A program made the position numbers and the translations under genes. This document shows positions 25,644 through 35,837 of a stretch of 64,000 bases of DNA, in pieces. The stretch is from Diphasiastrum complanatum (taxonomy: Eukaryota > Streptophyta > Lycopodiopsida > Lycopodiales > Lycopodiaceae): the NCBI GenBank assembly GCA_029204225.1, contig CM055097.1, positions 2,323,801 through 2,387,800 on the forward strand. The letters run 5' to 3'. The notes under the pieces were generated by a model, which had not been told where the DNA came from, searched no databases, and saw only the letters and a program-made list of their open reading frames with translations. Each line of letters starts with the position of its first letter. Position 1 is the stretch's first letter.

Positions 25644-26667
25644 TATGAAAAACTGTCAAAATCTATCTTGGATATTGTATGTGTTTCTAGTTTGTGAGAA
25701 ACTATCACATGTGTAGAGCATGTTCCCACATGTAGAAAAAGTAAAATTAGTTTAGTCATGTTGACTTTAGGGGTATCATAAAGATTTTGTATCAAGCATC
25801 TTGGTGTAGAACTTTGATAGGACCAATTTTGGCTTTAGAGGTCAAATGGTCAAGTACACATGCTTTGTCATGATTAGGCCAAAATTCAATTGTGATGTAA
25901 CTCGAGCTGATTAGGTTGCTTACACATGTCAAGTTTAGGTTTGATGAGTGATGCACCCTATGTGGTGGCAAAAGTCAAAGGGTCCAATCATAAGAGAGAG
26001 ATGTGTTGGAAGGGTCCAATCAAAAGTGAGGGATGTTGCATCACACATCCAATAGGATTAGAGAGGCTATGTTTAAGGGGTCCAACAGGAATTAAGCTCG
26101 GATCATTAGAGAAGTTTTGGGCTCCAAAAAGACCCTTTAAAAATTTGTGCAAGATGTAGTTTATATCATTAAAATATTATAACACTAATACTTTCGACTT
26201 GCCATAACTTTTTGATCGTAGCTCAAAAGTATGTCATCTAACATATCATTGGAAAGCTCTTGTTGAGCGCTTTCCAATGCACCAAACTCTGCTAAATTCA
26301 GACTTACCACTAAAAAGTTATGCCATTCTTAGTGTGGAATCAGAATGTGGACTCAAAAAGTTACGTTACGTAGATTTCAAATTTGAGTGTTTTGATTGGT
26401 CCATGTGTAAGAAAAAATTGAGAAAAAAATATAAAAAGAATCTTTACAAAGGTCTTTTTTGGATTCAGAGCTCCTCTAATGCTCCACGAGTTTCTATATG
26501 CACTTTCATTTCCTTCATTAATGTATGAGAGATCTATGAGTTTTTGAGTCAATTTAGAGATTTGCCAATTTTGCTTGTATTGTCTTCTCTCTCTAAATGA
26601 GCCCAAAAGTGGTGTTTTGTCTCTCTACCTGAGGAGAGGAGCTTTTTGGAACTTAGTTTATTTCATG
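25644..26667 (+). repeat. element B, 5' LTR (3' end missing or interrupted)
   Basis: Starts TATGAAAAACTGTC (the TG end mutated) and aligns with the element B 3' LTR at 38201 onward at roughly 95 percent by eye. It carries about 370 bp (about 26105-26480) absent from the 3' copy. Homology stops near 26667 (...TTTATTTCATGAAG), after which the sequence is different, so the last 185 bp or so of this LTR are missing here, probably because of another insertion. Confidence 0.8.
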
Positions 26668-27081
26668 AAGCCTGTATGCATAGAAGAGCTCAAGATTTTA
26701 TCTTGAAAGATATCAAAATAGTCCTCATTAGCACCAGAGCAGAGCATAGCAGAGCGCATGAAGATTTACAGATTATGATGCAAAGGCAGAATAGAGCTCG
26801 GGTGAAGAATTTTGTAGCTTGTGACTGTTATATATACATAAACTTTGGTTTAGAAACATAAAGGCAGAATGAAGAAGGATGGAGGGGTAAGGAAACACTA
26901 ATTCTTCTAAGAGTCGTTACTTTCTTGGTATTCTGGAAGAGGATAGTACAGGTTAGGTTATTCGCAGCATTTCTGTGAAGACAATAGTAGAATACATCAT
27001 TTATCGGAGTTGAGAGAGATTTGGGCACCTCGTGGAGCATCTACACCATCGTTGATTTTCTTAAGGAGTGAGCTTCCCATA
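26668..27081. other. sequence between B 5' LTR and element C, possibly part of another LTR
   Basis: No coding region. The sequence resumes after element C at 33506 and then reads ATTTTTAGTAGGTATTAGAGC, which resembles an LTR end plus a decayed primer-binding site. Element C may therefore have landed inside an LTR that runs about 26668-33552. Confidence 0.35.
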
Positions 27082-27086
27082 TTTAC
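27082..27086. other. left target duplication of element C (TTTAC)
   Basis: TTTAC immediately before the 5' LTR, identical to TTTAC at 33501-33505 after the 3' LTR. Confidence 0.95.
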
Positions 27087-27741
27087 TGTAAAAATTGTCA
27101 ACATTTCCTAGCTAGTTTGAGGCCTAAATTGGCTAAAATTGTAAATAGTTTTGGTTCTGGAGTTTCACACGTGTGAACCAGGCCACAATGTTTCTATTTA
27201 CTGTATTTTTTCAGTATGATGAAGTGTCAAACTTCATACCCTTCAAAATGAGACCATTTTGATGTATTTTGGTCATATAAGCCATTTTTAGCTATTTTTC
27301 CTATATAGGGAATATCTAGGGTCAAGTACCTTCTAGAGAGAGGAGAGAGAGTCATCTTCCTCATCCATAAATAGTAGGGAAGTCGTGGAGAACAGGTTGG
27401 AGAAACCTTTTGTATGCTTCATTGAGATCAATAGATCATTGTCATTGTTTCTTCCTCCATTGAGAGCATTGTTGTGTGTATTGTCTTCAAGCTATTGTGT
27501 ATGATCTTAGGTGCTTTCCAAAAGTGGTAGGCTGATGTATTATGGACTGTATAATGCTATTTTGGGCCGCACTTGATGTTTATGGAAGTTTCCATTTGTG
27601 ATAAATGCTTTTTGATCAAGTTCTTTGCATTCTAGGTAGCATAGAATGTGTTGCCAATTCCTAGCTTATGTAGTTTGGAGTGCAAGCATTCAAGCCAATG
27701 ATCTTGGAGTTTAGATCCACTTAGGATCTGTATTTTTAACA
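27087..27741 (+). repeat. element C 5' LTR
   Basis: TGTAAAAATTGTCAAC to ATTTTTAACA, 655 bp; begins TG and ends CA. It should contain the element's promoter; CTATATAGGG at about 27302 is a candidate TATA box. Confidence 0.96.
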
Positions 27742-27756
27742 TGGTATCAGAGCTGG
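27742..27756 (+). other. element C primer-binding site
   Basis: TGGTATCAGAGCTGG begins at the base after the LTR end; complementary to the 3' end of initiator tRNA-Met. Confidence 0.93.
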
Positions 27757-28913
27757 TTGGCTTCTATTTACAGTAAGTATTCCATTTTTGGTGATATTTG
27801 GATGTTTGATCAAGTTCTAGCATGATTTTGCATTGCTTTGTTGATCAAATCTTACTAACCTTTGTTTTGTGAGTTGAACTTGTGGATCAAAAGCATATTT
27901 CAGGTCTATTGAAGATCAGAGGCTGAAAAGAAACTATTTTGGATCAGATCATAACACCTAATCATTTGTGATTGTGAGGCTTGTGCATATTCAATACTAA
28001 CAATGTTCTTTTCAATCCTATTGTTGACAATCTCCATCCTTGGATGAACACTCTCCTTAAGTGGATGAAACTTCTCCTTAAGTGGATGACAAATGCTCTT
28101 TTGAGTGAGTTGTAATTCTCCTAAAGGCTGAGCAAAGCTCCCATTTGGATGAAAGATCCCCTTTTTTGGGTGAACATATTGTAAGCTCCATTGTGAAGAG
28201 CATATTGTAAAGATTGTCATCAATTTTGGCATAAATTTTGGTGTACTTTGTTGAGCATGTAAGTAACTCTCCTTATGTAATTTGATTGGAGCATTTGCTG
28301 GAAGGTGTTAACCATTATGCAAGTGTGTTTTCAGGTTCTTAACAGGTTGAGGAACATTCTCATGTGAAGTGATCTTAGATCTACATCTAAACACCAAGAT
28401 TTGACAAGATAGTGAAGCTAGTCTTGTGATTCACTAAGTGTGCTCATTCATTCACCTCTAGATCTTGTATTTATCACTTGCTGGAGTTTATAAACTTTTA
28501 GAAGTGTGGTTTACATGTGGTTTTACAGGTTGAATCAATATCTTAGTGTGTTGATCATATGTTGATCAAGTTTGTTCATTACTAGGTAATCTTGGCATCC
28601 TAGTTTTGGGTATTTTCTAAGAATGCAAGTAACTCTTCACACCATAACTTGATTTGGTCACTTGCTGGAAAGTTTGAGAGCTTAAGCAAGAGTGTGTTCA
28701 GGTTGGTTTGATTTTGTAATCCATTCTTAGTGTGTGCAAAGTGTTGCATGTGTTTCAATCTTCCTTTCTATGCTTGGAAACCATCTAGGTTCAAGATAGA
28801 AGTGTTTTAGGGTCCTAAATCTTCATAGATCTCTTTATCTATCATTTGTTGAGAGAAAAGTGAGTGCTAAGTGCTTTAGGACAGAACCTAAAAGTTGAAG
28901 AAACATTAGAATC
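27757..28913 (+). other. element C untranslated leader
   Basis: About 1.16 kb between primer-binding site and gag ATG without a sustained frame. Around 28030-28170 short phrases such as AAGTGGATGAAC and TCTCCTTAAGTGGATGA recur, a small internal repeat. Confidence 0.7.
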
Positions 28914-31900
28914 ATGGCTTCCAATGGTGGGATCATGCTAGAGTCTAGTGAAAGGTTGAGTTCATCAAACTACTCTACTTGGAAAGTGAGGATGGAGTCC
29001 TTACTTGAGTTGAATGAACTCATGGACATAGTTGCAGAAATTGAAGAGAGACCTCTCACACTTCAAGAGCAACAAAGGTTTGATAAGAAGGCCAAAAGGG
29101 CTCTTCATATCATTAAAATGAATGTTACAAATGAACTTCTCAAGGAAGTTGGAAAGTGTCAAAGTGCAAGTGAGGCATGGAATGCCTTAAAGAAGCTCTT
29201 TGAATCAAAGTCCACATCTAGGGTATTGACCCTAAGGAGACAAATATTTTCTAGTAGGCAAAGAGAGGGTGAAAGTGCTCATGCATTTATCTTGAGAGTT
29301 AAGTCCCTAAGTGATGATTTAGCATGCATTGATGAGAACATAAAAGATGGTGAAATAGTCCAAGTTATGTTGAATGGTTTGCTAAATGAACATGCTAACC
29401 TTGTGCAAAGTTTTGCCATTCAAAGAGTCTTGCCAAGTGTGGTTGACTTGCAAGAAATCTTATTGGCTGAAGAACATAGGTTGCAATCAAAGCTTGATGG
29501 TGCATCCTTGCAAGGTGGAGGTGAAGAGGCTTTCTTCACAAAAGGCAAATTCAAGGGCAAAGGTAAAGGCAAAGGGAAATGGTCCAAAGGTGGTAACTTT
29601 GATCATGATGATCACTCTTCCTCTTCCTCTTCTACTAAGAACAATAAGTCAAAGTTCAAGTGCTTTTATTGTGGGATAAAAGGTCATTTTGCAAATGAAT
29701 GTTATAAGAAGAAAAGAGAGCAAGGAGAGAGGCAAGGAAATCTTACAATAGATGAGGAAGAACATAACACATGTGAATCACTTGTTATGACTTCAAGTTT
29801 GTTAGCCAACATAGATGATAATGATCCTTGGTGGATTGATAGTGGAGCCTCATCTCACATGACAAGACATAAGGAATACTTTACATCCTTATTGTCTTAT
29901 GAGGGAGAAGGTAACATCATCTACACTGCAAATGATGGTCAATGTGACATCAAAGGCATAGGCACTATTCCTATTTCCCTTTCAACAAATAGGAAAGCAA
30001 ATCTTGAAAATGTTTTGTACATTCCTTCAATCACTAAGAATTTGCTTAGTGTAAGTCAAATGATTGACAAAGGACTTGATGTGGAGTTCATTGGAGATGC
30101 ATGTTTGATAAGTAAATGTGGATCCTTGATTGCTCAAGGTAGGAGGCATGGTAAAATTTTCAAGCTTGATGCATGTGTGATCTCTAATCATGAAGGATGT
30201 ATGGCTAGGGAGCAATTGACAAACCAAGAAGTTTGGCACAAGAGGTTGGGCCATCCCAACTTCAAATCTTTGGAGGTAATGGCAAAGAAAGAGCTTGTTC
30301 TTGGTCTCCCTAAAAGTCTTGTTGCAAACAATAGTGTTTGTGAACATTGTGCCTTGTCCAAATCTCATAGACTTGCTTATTCTAGATCTACTTCTAGATC
30401 TAAAGAAGCTTTTCAACTTGTGCATTCTGATATTCATTCTTCTAGTACAACTAGCAATGGTGGGGCAAAGATGTATGCAACTTTCATTGATGACTTTAGT
30501 AGGTATACTTGGATCTATCTTCTTAAAAGTAAGGATGAAGTGTTTGCTGCATTTGTCAAGTTCAAGAATGAAATGGAAAACCAATTCAATACAAAGATCA
30601 AATGCTTAAGATCTGATAATGGAGGGGAATACACCTCAAATAGGTTCAAAGACTTTTGTATAGCACATGGGATTAAGAGGGAGATGTCTAGTCCTAGGAC
30701 TCCACAACAGAATGGAGTGGCCGAGAGGAAGAATAGAACCCTTTGTGAATGTGCCAAGGCAATGAGACTACATGCTAATCTTGCTAAGTCTTTTTGGGGG
30801 GAAGCTTTAGCATGTGCTAACTATCTATGTAATAGATGGACAAGTGCTTCCTTGGATGGTAAAACTCCTCATGAGGTTCTTTATGGTAGAAGGCCGAGTG
30901 TCAAGCATTGTAGGATCTTTGGATGTACATGTTTTGTCAATATCACACTTGATGATAGAACTAAAGAAGATCCTTCATCAAAGAAGGGTGTGTTTGTTGG
31001 CTATAGTGAAGTAAGCAAGGCTTACAAAGTGTACATTCCTTCTACAAAGAAAGTTGTCATAAGTAGGGATGTCATCTTTCATGAAGAGAATGTTTCCAAT
31101 GTTGTTGATGTTGATGTTGATGTGCCTACTAATCATCATGATGTGCAAGATGTCTTGGATGAAGATGGAGATGCCACTCCAAAGCAAACTTCAAGGAAGA
31201 CTCAAAGGCAAAGGGCTAAGCCATCAAGGCTAACCTATGATGAAAAAGGAAAGCAAGTGGTGGACAACTCTAACTTTGCTTTTCTTACCTCTTTTGATGA
31301 ACCAACTTGTGTAGGTGAAGCAATTCAAAAGAAGGAATGGATCCAAGCCATGGATCATGAGCATCAAGCACTCATCAAAAGCAACACATGGAGGTTGGTA
31401 AAGCTTCCAAAGGACAAGAAGGCAATTGGTTGTAAGTGGATCTTCAAGATCAAGACAAATCAAGATGGATCAATCAACAAGTACAAGGCAAGGTTGGTGG
31501 CAAAGGGGTATGCTCAAGAATATGGTATTGACTATGATGAGACCTTTGCACCCGTGGCAAAGATGGTAACTATTCGAATCCTAATCTCTCTTGCAACTCT
31601 TTATGATTGGGATATGTGGCAAATGGATGTTACTAATGCCTTCTTGAATGGTGATCTTGAAGAAGATATTTACATGGAGCAACCCGAGGGCTATGTTTCA
31701 CATGATGAGCCTAATCATGTGTGCTATCTCCAAAAGAGTTTGTATGGGCTAAAGCAAGCACCAAGGAGTTGGTATGCTAAGCTCAATTCCTTCTTACTTT
31801 CTCAAAACTTTGTTATGAGTGAGTATGATCATTCTCTCTACTTTAGATTGAATGAAAATGATATCACTTTACTTTTGATCTATGTTGATGACATTATCTT

Positions 31901-32591
31901 AAGTGGTGGTAACAATCTAGATATAGATGAAATCAAGATGGCACTCAAAAGAGAGTTTGAAATTCAAGATCTTGGTAAACTTCATTATATCTTAGGAATA
32001 GAGATTATTAGAACTTCTAAATCTACATTCATATGTCAAGAAAAGTATGTTAACTCTATTCTAAAAAGGTTTCATATGGAAGATTGTAAAGTTGTTTCTA
32101 CTCCTATGGAATCAAATGTAAAGCTAACTACAAGAAGTAATGAAAGATCCTTCAAGGAAATTACTCTCTATAGAAAGCTAATAGGATCTCTTATATGGCT
32201 AACCATCACAAGACCTGATCTAAGCTTTGTGGTTGGTAAACTAAGTCAATTTATGCAAGATCCTAGTGAGGCTCATTGGAAGCTAGGAAAGAGAGTACTT
32301 AGATACATCTCGGGATCTAGAGATTTTGGCATCTTGTATGGAGGTACTACACCTAACCTTTGTGGATTTTCAGATTCAGATTTTGCAGGTGATCAACAAG
32401 TGCCTTTGCAATCTATCTTGGAGATGGAGTGGTCTCATGGCTATCAAAGAAGCAACCAACTATCTCTCTATCTTCCACCGAGCCGAGTACAAGTCATTAA
32501 CAACATGCACCAAGGAGATTCTTTGGATCAAGAGGATGTTATTGGATCTTCACTTGCTGGAACCAGAGAAGACTCCAATCATACTTTGTGA
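28914..32591 (+). CDS. element C gag-pol polyprotein (copia), frame broken in RNase H
   Basis: One open frame of 1225 codons; the ATG (MASNGGIMLESSERLSSSNY) is the usual start of this copia group. Domains in order: gag with UBN2-type core (about 60-200); zinc knuckle CFYCGIKGHFANEC (from about residue 250); aspartic protease WWIDSGASSHMT with catalytic D309; integrase zinc region HKRLGHPNF...CEHC (about 441-480); integrase core with VHSDIHSS, LRSDNGGEY and the E in NGVAERK (about 504, 567, 601); reverse transcriptase with MDVTNAFLNGDLEED (about 904) and YVDDIIL (about 988); and RNase H beginning GFSDSDFAGD (about 1150). After that Asp the frame is lost: compared with element A (GDIMDRN...) some bases are missing, and a second one-base loss follows near 32482. 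RNase H finishes in another frame (to 32850). It encodes retrotransposon capsid, protease, integrase and reverse transcriptase. Confidence 0.95.
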   Translation: MASNGGIMLESSERLSSSNYSTWKVRMESLLELNELMDIVAEIEERPLTLQEQQRFDKKAKRALHIIKMNVTNELLKEVGKCQSASEAWNALKKLFESKSTSRVLTLRRQIFSSRQREGESAHAFILRVKSLSDDLACIDENIKDGEIVQVMLNGLLNEHANLVQSFAIQRVLPSVVDLQEILLAEEHRLQSKLDGASLQGGGEEAFFTKGKFKGKGKGKGKWSKGGNFDHDDHSSSSSSTKNNKSKFKCFYCGIKGHFANECYKKKREQGERQGNLTIDEEEHNTCESLVMTSSLLANIDDNDPWWIDSGASSHMTRHKEYFTSLLSYEGEGNIIYTANDGQCDIKGIGTIPISLSTNRKANLENVLYIPSITKNLLSVSQMIDKGLDVEFIGDACLISKCGSLIAQGRRHGKIFKLDACVISNHEGCMAREQLTNQEVWHKRLGHPNFKSLEVMAKKELVLGLPKSLVANNSVCEHCALSKSHRLAYSRSTSRSKEAFQLVHSDIHSSSTTSNGGAKMYATFIDDFSRYTWIYLLKSKDEVFAAFVKFKNEMENQFNTKIKCLRSDNGGEYTSNRFKDFCIAHGIKREMSSPRTPQQNGVAERKNRTLCECAKAMRLHANLAKSFWGEALACANYLCNRWTSASLDGKTPHEVLYGRRPSVKHCRIFGCTCFVNITLDDRTKEDPSSKKGVFVGYSEVSKAYKVYIPSTKKVVISRDVIFHEENVSNVVDVDVDVPTNHHDVQDVLDEDGDATPKQTSRKTQRQRAKPSRLTYDEKGKQVVDNSNFAFLTSFDEPTCVGEAIQKKEWIQAMDHEHQALIKSNTWRLVKLPKDKKAIGCKWIFKIKTNQDGSINKYKARLVAKGYAQEYGIDYDETFAPVAKMVTIRILISLATLYDWDMWQMDVTNAFLNGDLEEDIYMEQPEGYVSHDEPNHVCYLQKSLYGLKQAPRSWYAKLNSFLLSQNFVMSEYDHSLYFRLNENDITLLLIYVDDIILSGGNNLDIDEIKMALKREFEIQDLGKLHYILGIEIIRTSKSTFICQEKYVNSILKRFHMEDCKVVSTPMESNVKLTTRSNERSFKEITLYRKLIGSLIWLTITRPDLSFVVGKLSQFMQDPSEAHWKLGKRVLRYISGSRDFGILYGGTTPNLCGFSDSDFAGDQQVPLQSILEMEWSHGYQRSNQLSLYLPPSRVQVINNMHQGDSLDQEDVIGSSLAGTREDSNHTL

Positions 32592-32850
32592 TAACCTTTC
32601 AGCCCAAAGCTTGGCAAGCAATCCTGTTTTTCATGCAAGGAGCAAGCACATTGAGATTGCTCACCATTTTGTGAGAGATCAAGTCATTGCCAAAGAGGTG
32701 GAGCTTCAACATGTCTCTTCAAAGGAGTGTGTGGCTGATATCTTCACCAAACCATTGGGAAAGGACCTATATTTAATGCATAGATCTAATCTTGGAATGT
32801 GCTCAAAGACTATGTTGAAACTAGCATCCAATGTTGAAGAGGGAGTGTGA
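32386..32850 (+). pseudogene. element C RNase H, out-of-frame remainder
   Basis: Continues the polyprotein in shifted frames. From 32396 a frame gives STSAFAIYLGDGVVSWLSKK up to the second shift near 32482. Then AEYKSLTTCTKEILWIKRML, LCDNLSAQSLASNPVFHARSK, HIEIAHHFVRDQ and CVADIFTKPLG follow, with a stop at 32848-32850 just inside the 3' LTR start. These are the standard copia RNase H motifs. Element A at 39570-39722 keeps the undamaged spacing (GDIMDRN...SWMSKKQATISLSSSEAEYK). Confidence 0.88.
32834..32845 (+). other. element C polypurine tract
   Basis: TTGAAGAGGGAG directly abuts the TG of the 3' LTR; it would prime plus-strand DNA synthesis. Confidence 0.85.
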
Positions 32851-33500
32851 AAATTGTCAACATTTCCTAGCTAGTTTGAGGCCTAAATTGGCTAAAATTG
32901 TAAATAGTTTTGGTTCTGGAGTTTCACACGTGTGAACCAGGCCACAATGTTTCTATTTACTGTATTTTTTCAGTATGATGAAGTGTCAAACTTCATACCC
33001 TTCAAAATGAGACCATTTTGATGTATTTTGGTCATATAAGCCATTTTTAGCTATTTTTCCTATATAGGGAATATCTAGGGTCAAGTACCTTCTAGAGAGA
33101 GGAGAGAGAGTCATCTTCCTCATCCATAAATAGTAGGGAAGTCGTGGAGAACAGGTTGGAGAAACCTTTTGTATGCTTCATTGAGATCAATAGATCATTG
33201 TCATTGTTTCTTCCTCCATTGAGAGCATTGTTGTGTGTATTGTCTTCAAGCTATTGTGTATGATCTTAGGTGCTTTCCAAAAGTGGTAGGCTGATGTATT
33301 ATGGACTGTATAATGCTATTTTGGGCCGCACTTGATGTTTATGGAAGTTTCCATTTGTGATAAATGCTTTTTGATCAAGTTCTTTGCATTCTAGGTAGCA
33401 TAGAATGTGTTGCCAATTCCTAGCTTATGTAGTTTGGAGTGCAAGCATTCAAGCCAATGATCTTGGAGTTTAGATCCACTTAGGATCTGTATTTTTAACA
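32846..33500 (+). repeat. element C 3' LTR
   Basis: 655 bp from TGTGAAAATTGTCAAC to ATTTTTAACA, followed by the TTTAC duplication at 33501-33505. One difference from the 5' LTR by eye. Confidence 0.96.
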
Positions 33501-33505
33501 TTTAC
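33501..33505. other. right target duplication of element C (TTTAC)
   Basis: Matches 27082-27086 exactly. Confidence 0.95.
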
Positions 33506-33552
33506 GGCTGCCTTTTATGTGATCTCCAAGCTTTCCAAGCAATCATTTTTAG

Positions 33553-33568
33553 TAGGTATTAGAGCACT
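33553..33568 (+). other. decayed primer-binding site-like motif
   Basis: GGTATTAGAGCACTTT resembles TGGTATCAGAGC and follows ATTTTTAGTA, which resembles the ATTTTTAACA end of the element C LTR. Suggests that element C is inserted in the 5' LTR of another copia copy. Confidence 0.35.
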
Positions 33569-33843
33569 TTTGGTTGTGGGCAAGCTAGTCGTTGGTAGAG
33601 GCTACCTTGAGAAGTACTTCCCATCGTATTTAGAATTATAGGATGTACCGTTCTGACTGCAACTACTTGAAGGAAATTTTTGTTTAGACAAGACCTTCAA
33701 AATCTATTGCAAAAGGTTTACATCGGCCGATGACTCCATTGAGGTTAACGACATTTCGTGTGAAGAAAAATCAAAAAAATATAAAAAAAGATCTCGGTCC
33801 AGTTGGTGAGGTGGTCCGTCATAGGGATCCCTTTGTACAATTG

Positions 33844-34074
33844 TTCTCATGGCTTCGGACTTCTCTTGACTTTGTCCTCTCAGTCACAAACGACCTGCTT
33901 CCACTGTCTCTCCTCCTCCAGACTCCCCTCCTCATTTGTGTCAGGTTGTGCTTTTTGTTCTCATGGCTTTGGACTTCTCTCGACTTCGTCCTCTCAGTCA
34001 CAAACGACCTGCTGCTTCCACTATCTCCCCTCCTCCAGACTCCCCTCCTCGTTTGCGTCAGGTTGTGCTTTTTG
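33844..34074 (+). repeat. tandem duplication inside the non-LTR element (114 + 117 bp)
   Basis: TTCTCATGGCTTCGGACTTC to ...GTGCTTTTTG occurs twice head to tail with about ten substitutions and one extra CTG codon in the second copy. Confidence 0.9.
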
Positions 34075-35837
34075 CCTCAACACCCTATGTTTCTCCTTCG
34101 GCCAGCTCTTCCTATGGCACTGTTGCCCCATCGCTTGGTTGTGAACCTCCCTAGACCCTTGTTGCATTGTCTTCTCAACCCCCTGAACAGGTTCCTTGCC
34201 ATGCTTGTGGTCGTTTCTTCTCTCCTAGAGGAGGTCTTGTCCATCACCAGGATTCTTGTCCTGCGCTGCTTCAATTGTCTCAAGATCGCCCTCCTCTCTC
34301 AGCACCCCATTCCCCCTCTGCTTTAGTCTGGTCTTGGATTTTTTCCCTTGACGTCCTCGGTGCTTTTCACTTGGGTTTCCCTCGTCTAAGGCTCTACTTT
34401 CATATTCCCCTCACTCTCCTCATGAAACTCAACTTGCTATGGATCTTTCTCTTGATCGCTTGGCTATTGATCCCTTTGACATTGCAGCTTGGAATTTGTT
34501 TATTCTTTTTTTCCCTTTGGTGTCTAGTCCTTCCTCCGAAGGGTGGGGATGCTAGTCATAAAGAGACTCATGCTCATCTTCGTCGCTTTCTATTGAGAGA
34601 CTGGGAAATGCTTCATGATGAACACTTTGCTCGTTGTCAGGCACTTGCAGCTCGCAATTCACAAGACTCTCAGCCTCAAGGCGCTCCACCGTCGCCTTTG
34701 TCGCACCCTACATCTTGGGCAAGTTGGTGAGTATTCTTGTGTTGCTCGAGCTTTGGCTCCTCTCACGTCCGCTCCCTCTTCTGTTGATACTGTTGCTGCT
34801 CTCCAAGCTTTTGATCTTGCTTCTGAAGGCATTATTCCCTTGTTTGTGGAGGACTTTGTGCCTAATGTTGACTTGGTGCTTGATCTTGATTCTTTCTCTC
34901 GTGCCTTCCATCGTAGTCCTCGTCTTACTGTTGGTGGTCTCTCCGGTTGGTCTATGAACACCTTCGTGATTGATTTCCACCTGAGGACTCTGCTAGTGGC
35001 TTTGTTCAACTCTTTCAAGTATGCTCTTTTATCGCCTATGGTCACATTTCTTTTTCTATTGCACATCTTTTGTCTGCGTCTTGTTTGATCGCCATGACTA
35101 AAACCTCGGGTGGCATCCGTCCCATCGCTATTGGCGAAGTCCTCCTCTATCTTGTTAGTTGCTCTATCTATTTTCAGTTTCAACAATTTTTTGTCTCTTT
35201 TCTCTCCCCTCATCAATTTGGCATCTCTACTCTTGGCGGTTGTGAGGCTGTCATTCATGGTTTGCATGCCACACTTGATCTCCATTGTGACTAGGTTGTT
35301 CTCCAAGTGGATGTTTCCAATGCTTTTAATTCTGTTTTTAGAGCTGCAATCTTTCGGGAGCTGCGTGCAACTGGTGGTGAATTGGCTCAACTTATTCCAT
35401 TTGTGCGATTGTTCTATGCTACTGAGACTCCCCTCTTTTACAGTCACCATGTGCACTTTGGGGATCTTTCTACTATCCAGTTTGCATTAGGTACTCGTCA
35501 AGATGATCCTTTGGGTAATCCTCTTTTCGCTTTGGCTCATTTTCGTGCACTTCGAGCTTCTGCAGAGGCCTTTCTAGTTGATGACACTCATATTCTTGGT
35601 CCTACTCCTATGGTGCTCCTCACATTTCATCATTTCTCTGAGCAGCTGGCTTCGCTTGATTTGTTTATTCAACCTCGCAAGTATTTAGTATGGTCACTAG
35701 TAGGTCTTCCCTCGGACTTTGTTCCTCCTCAAGGTCTCCTTGCCCCTTTGGATGGCATTCGCATTCTAGGTGTTCCTTTTGGGCCTGCTTCCTTCAGATC
35801 TTCTTTTCTTGGTGAGTTGAAAGCTAGTTTTGTCTAG
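33844..35837 (+). pseudogene. non-LTR retrotransposon with zinc finger and reverse transcriptase, decayed
   Basis: Coding region in several frames. The N-terminal part reads MALDFSRLRPLSHKRPAA and is preceded by a diverged tandem copy (33844-33957 and 33958-34074). A zinc finger CHACGRFFSPRGGLVHHQDSC (CX2C...HX4C; split by eye at CHAC and HHQDSC) lies at 34197-34259. Downstream come VGEYSCVARALAPLTS and GGLSGWSMN, then reverse transcriptase: KTSGGIRPIAIGEVL, HQFGISTLGGCEAVIHG, motif A LQVDVSNAFNSVF (about 35301), motif B GTRQDDPLGNPLFALAHF, motif C LVDDTHIL (about 35576) and motif D-like QPRKYLVW, then RILGVPFG. The N-terminal finger with no apurinic endonuclease in front of the RT suggests a restriction-enzyme-like-endonuclease clade (R2 or NeSL-like); the clade is inference. 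Stops at 34152 and 35292 and several shifts show it is dead. It ends at 35835-35837 before any endonuclease. Confidence 0.88.

Larger units (their letters stand above)
27087..33500 (+). mobile_element. complete, recently inserted Ty1/copia retrotransposon (element C), 6414 bp
   Basis: All structural marks are present: 655-bp LTRs at 27087-27741 and 32846-33500, a TTTAC target duplication on both sides, a primer-binding site right after the 5' LTR, one long gag-pol frame, and a purine-rich tract before the 3' LTR. Reading the two LTRs side by side I find a single difference (TGTA versus TGTG at the fourth base), so the insertion is very young compared with its host element B, whose LTRs differ by about 4-5 percent. 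It lies on the plus strand inside element B, which lies inside element A. The polyprotein is damaged only in RNase H. Confidence 0.97.

Noticed and set aside
27906-28232. Minus-strand frame with repeated HPLKE/HPK-type phrases
   Set aside because: It is the reverse of the repeated AAGTGGATGA phrases in the untranslated leader of element C.
34659-35456. Long minus-strand frame of 265 codons
   Set aside because: Antisense to the non-LTR reverse transcriptase, no domain, composition of a shadow frame.
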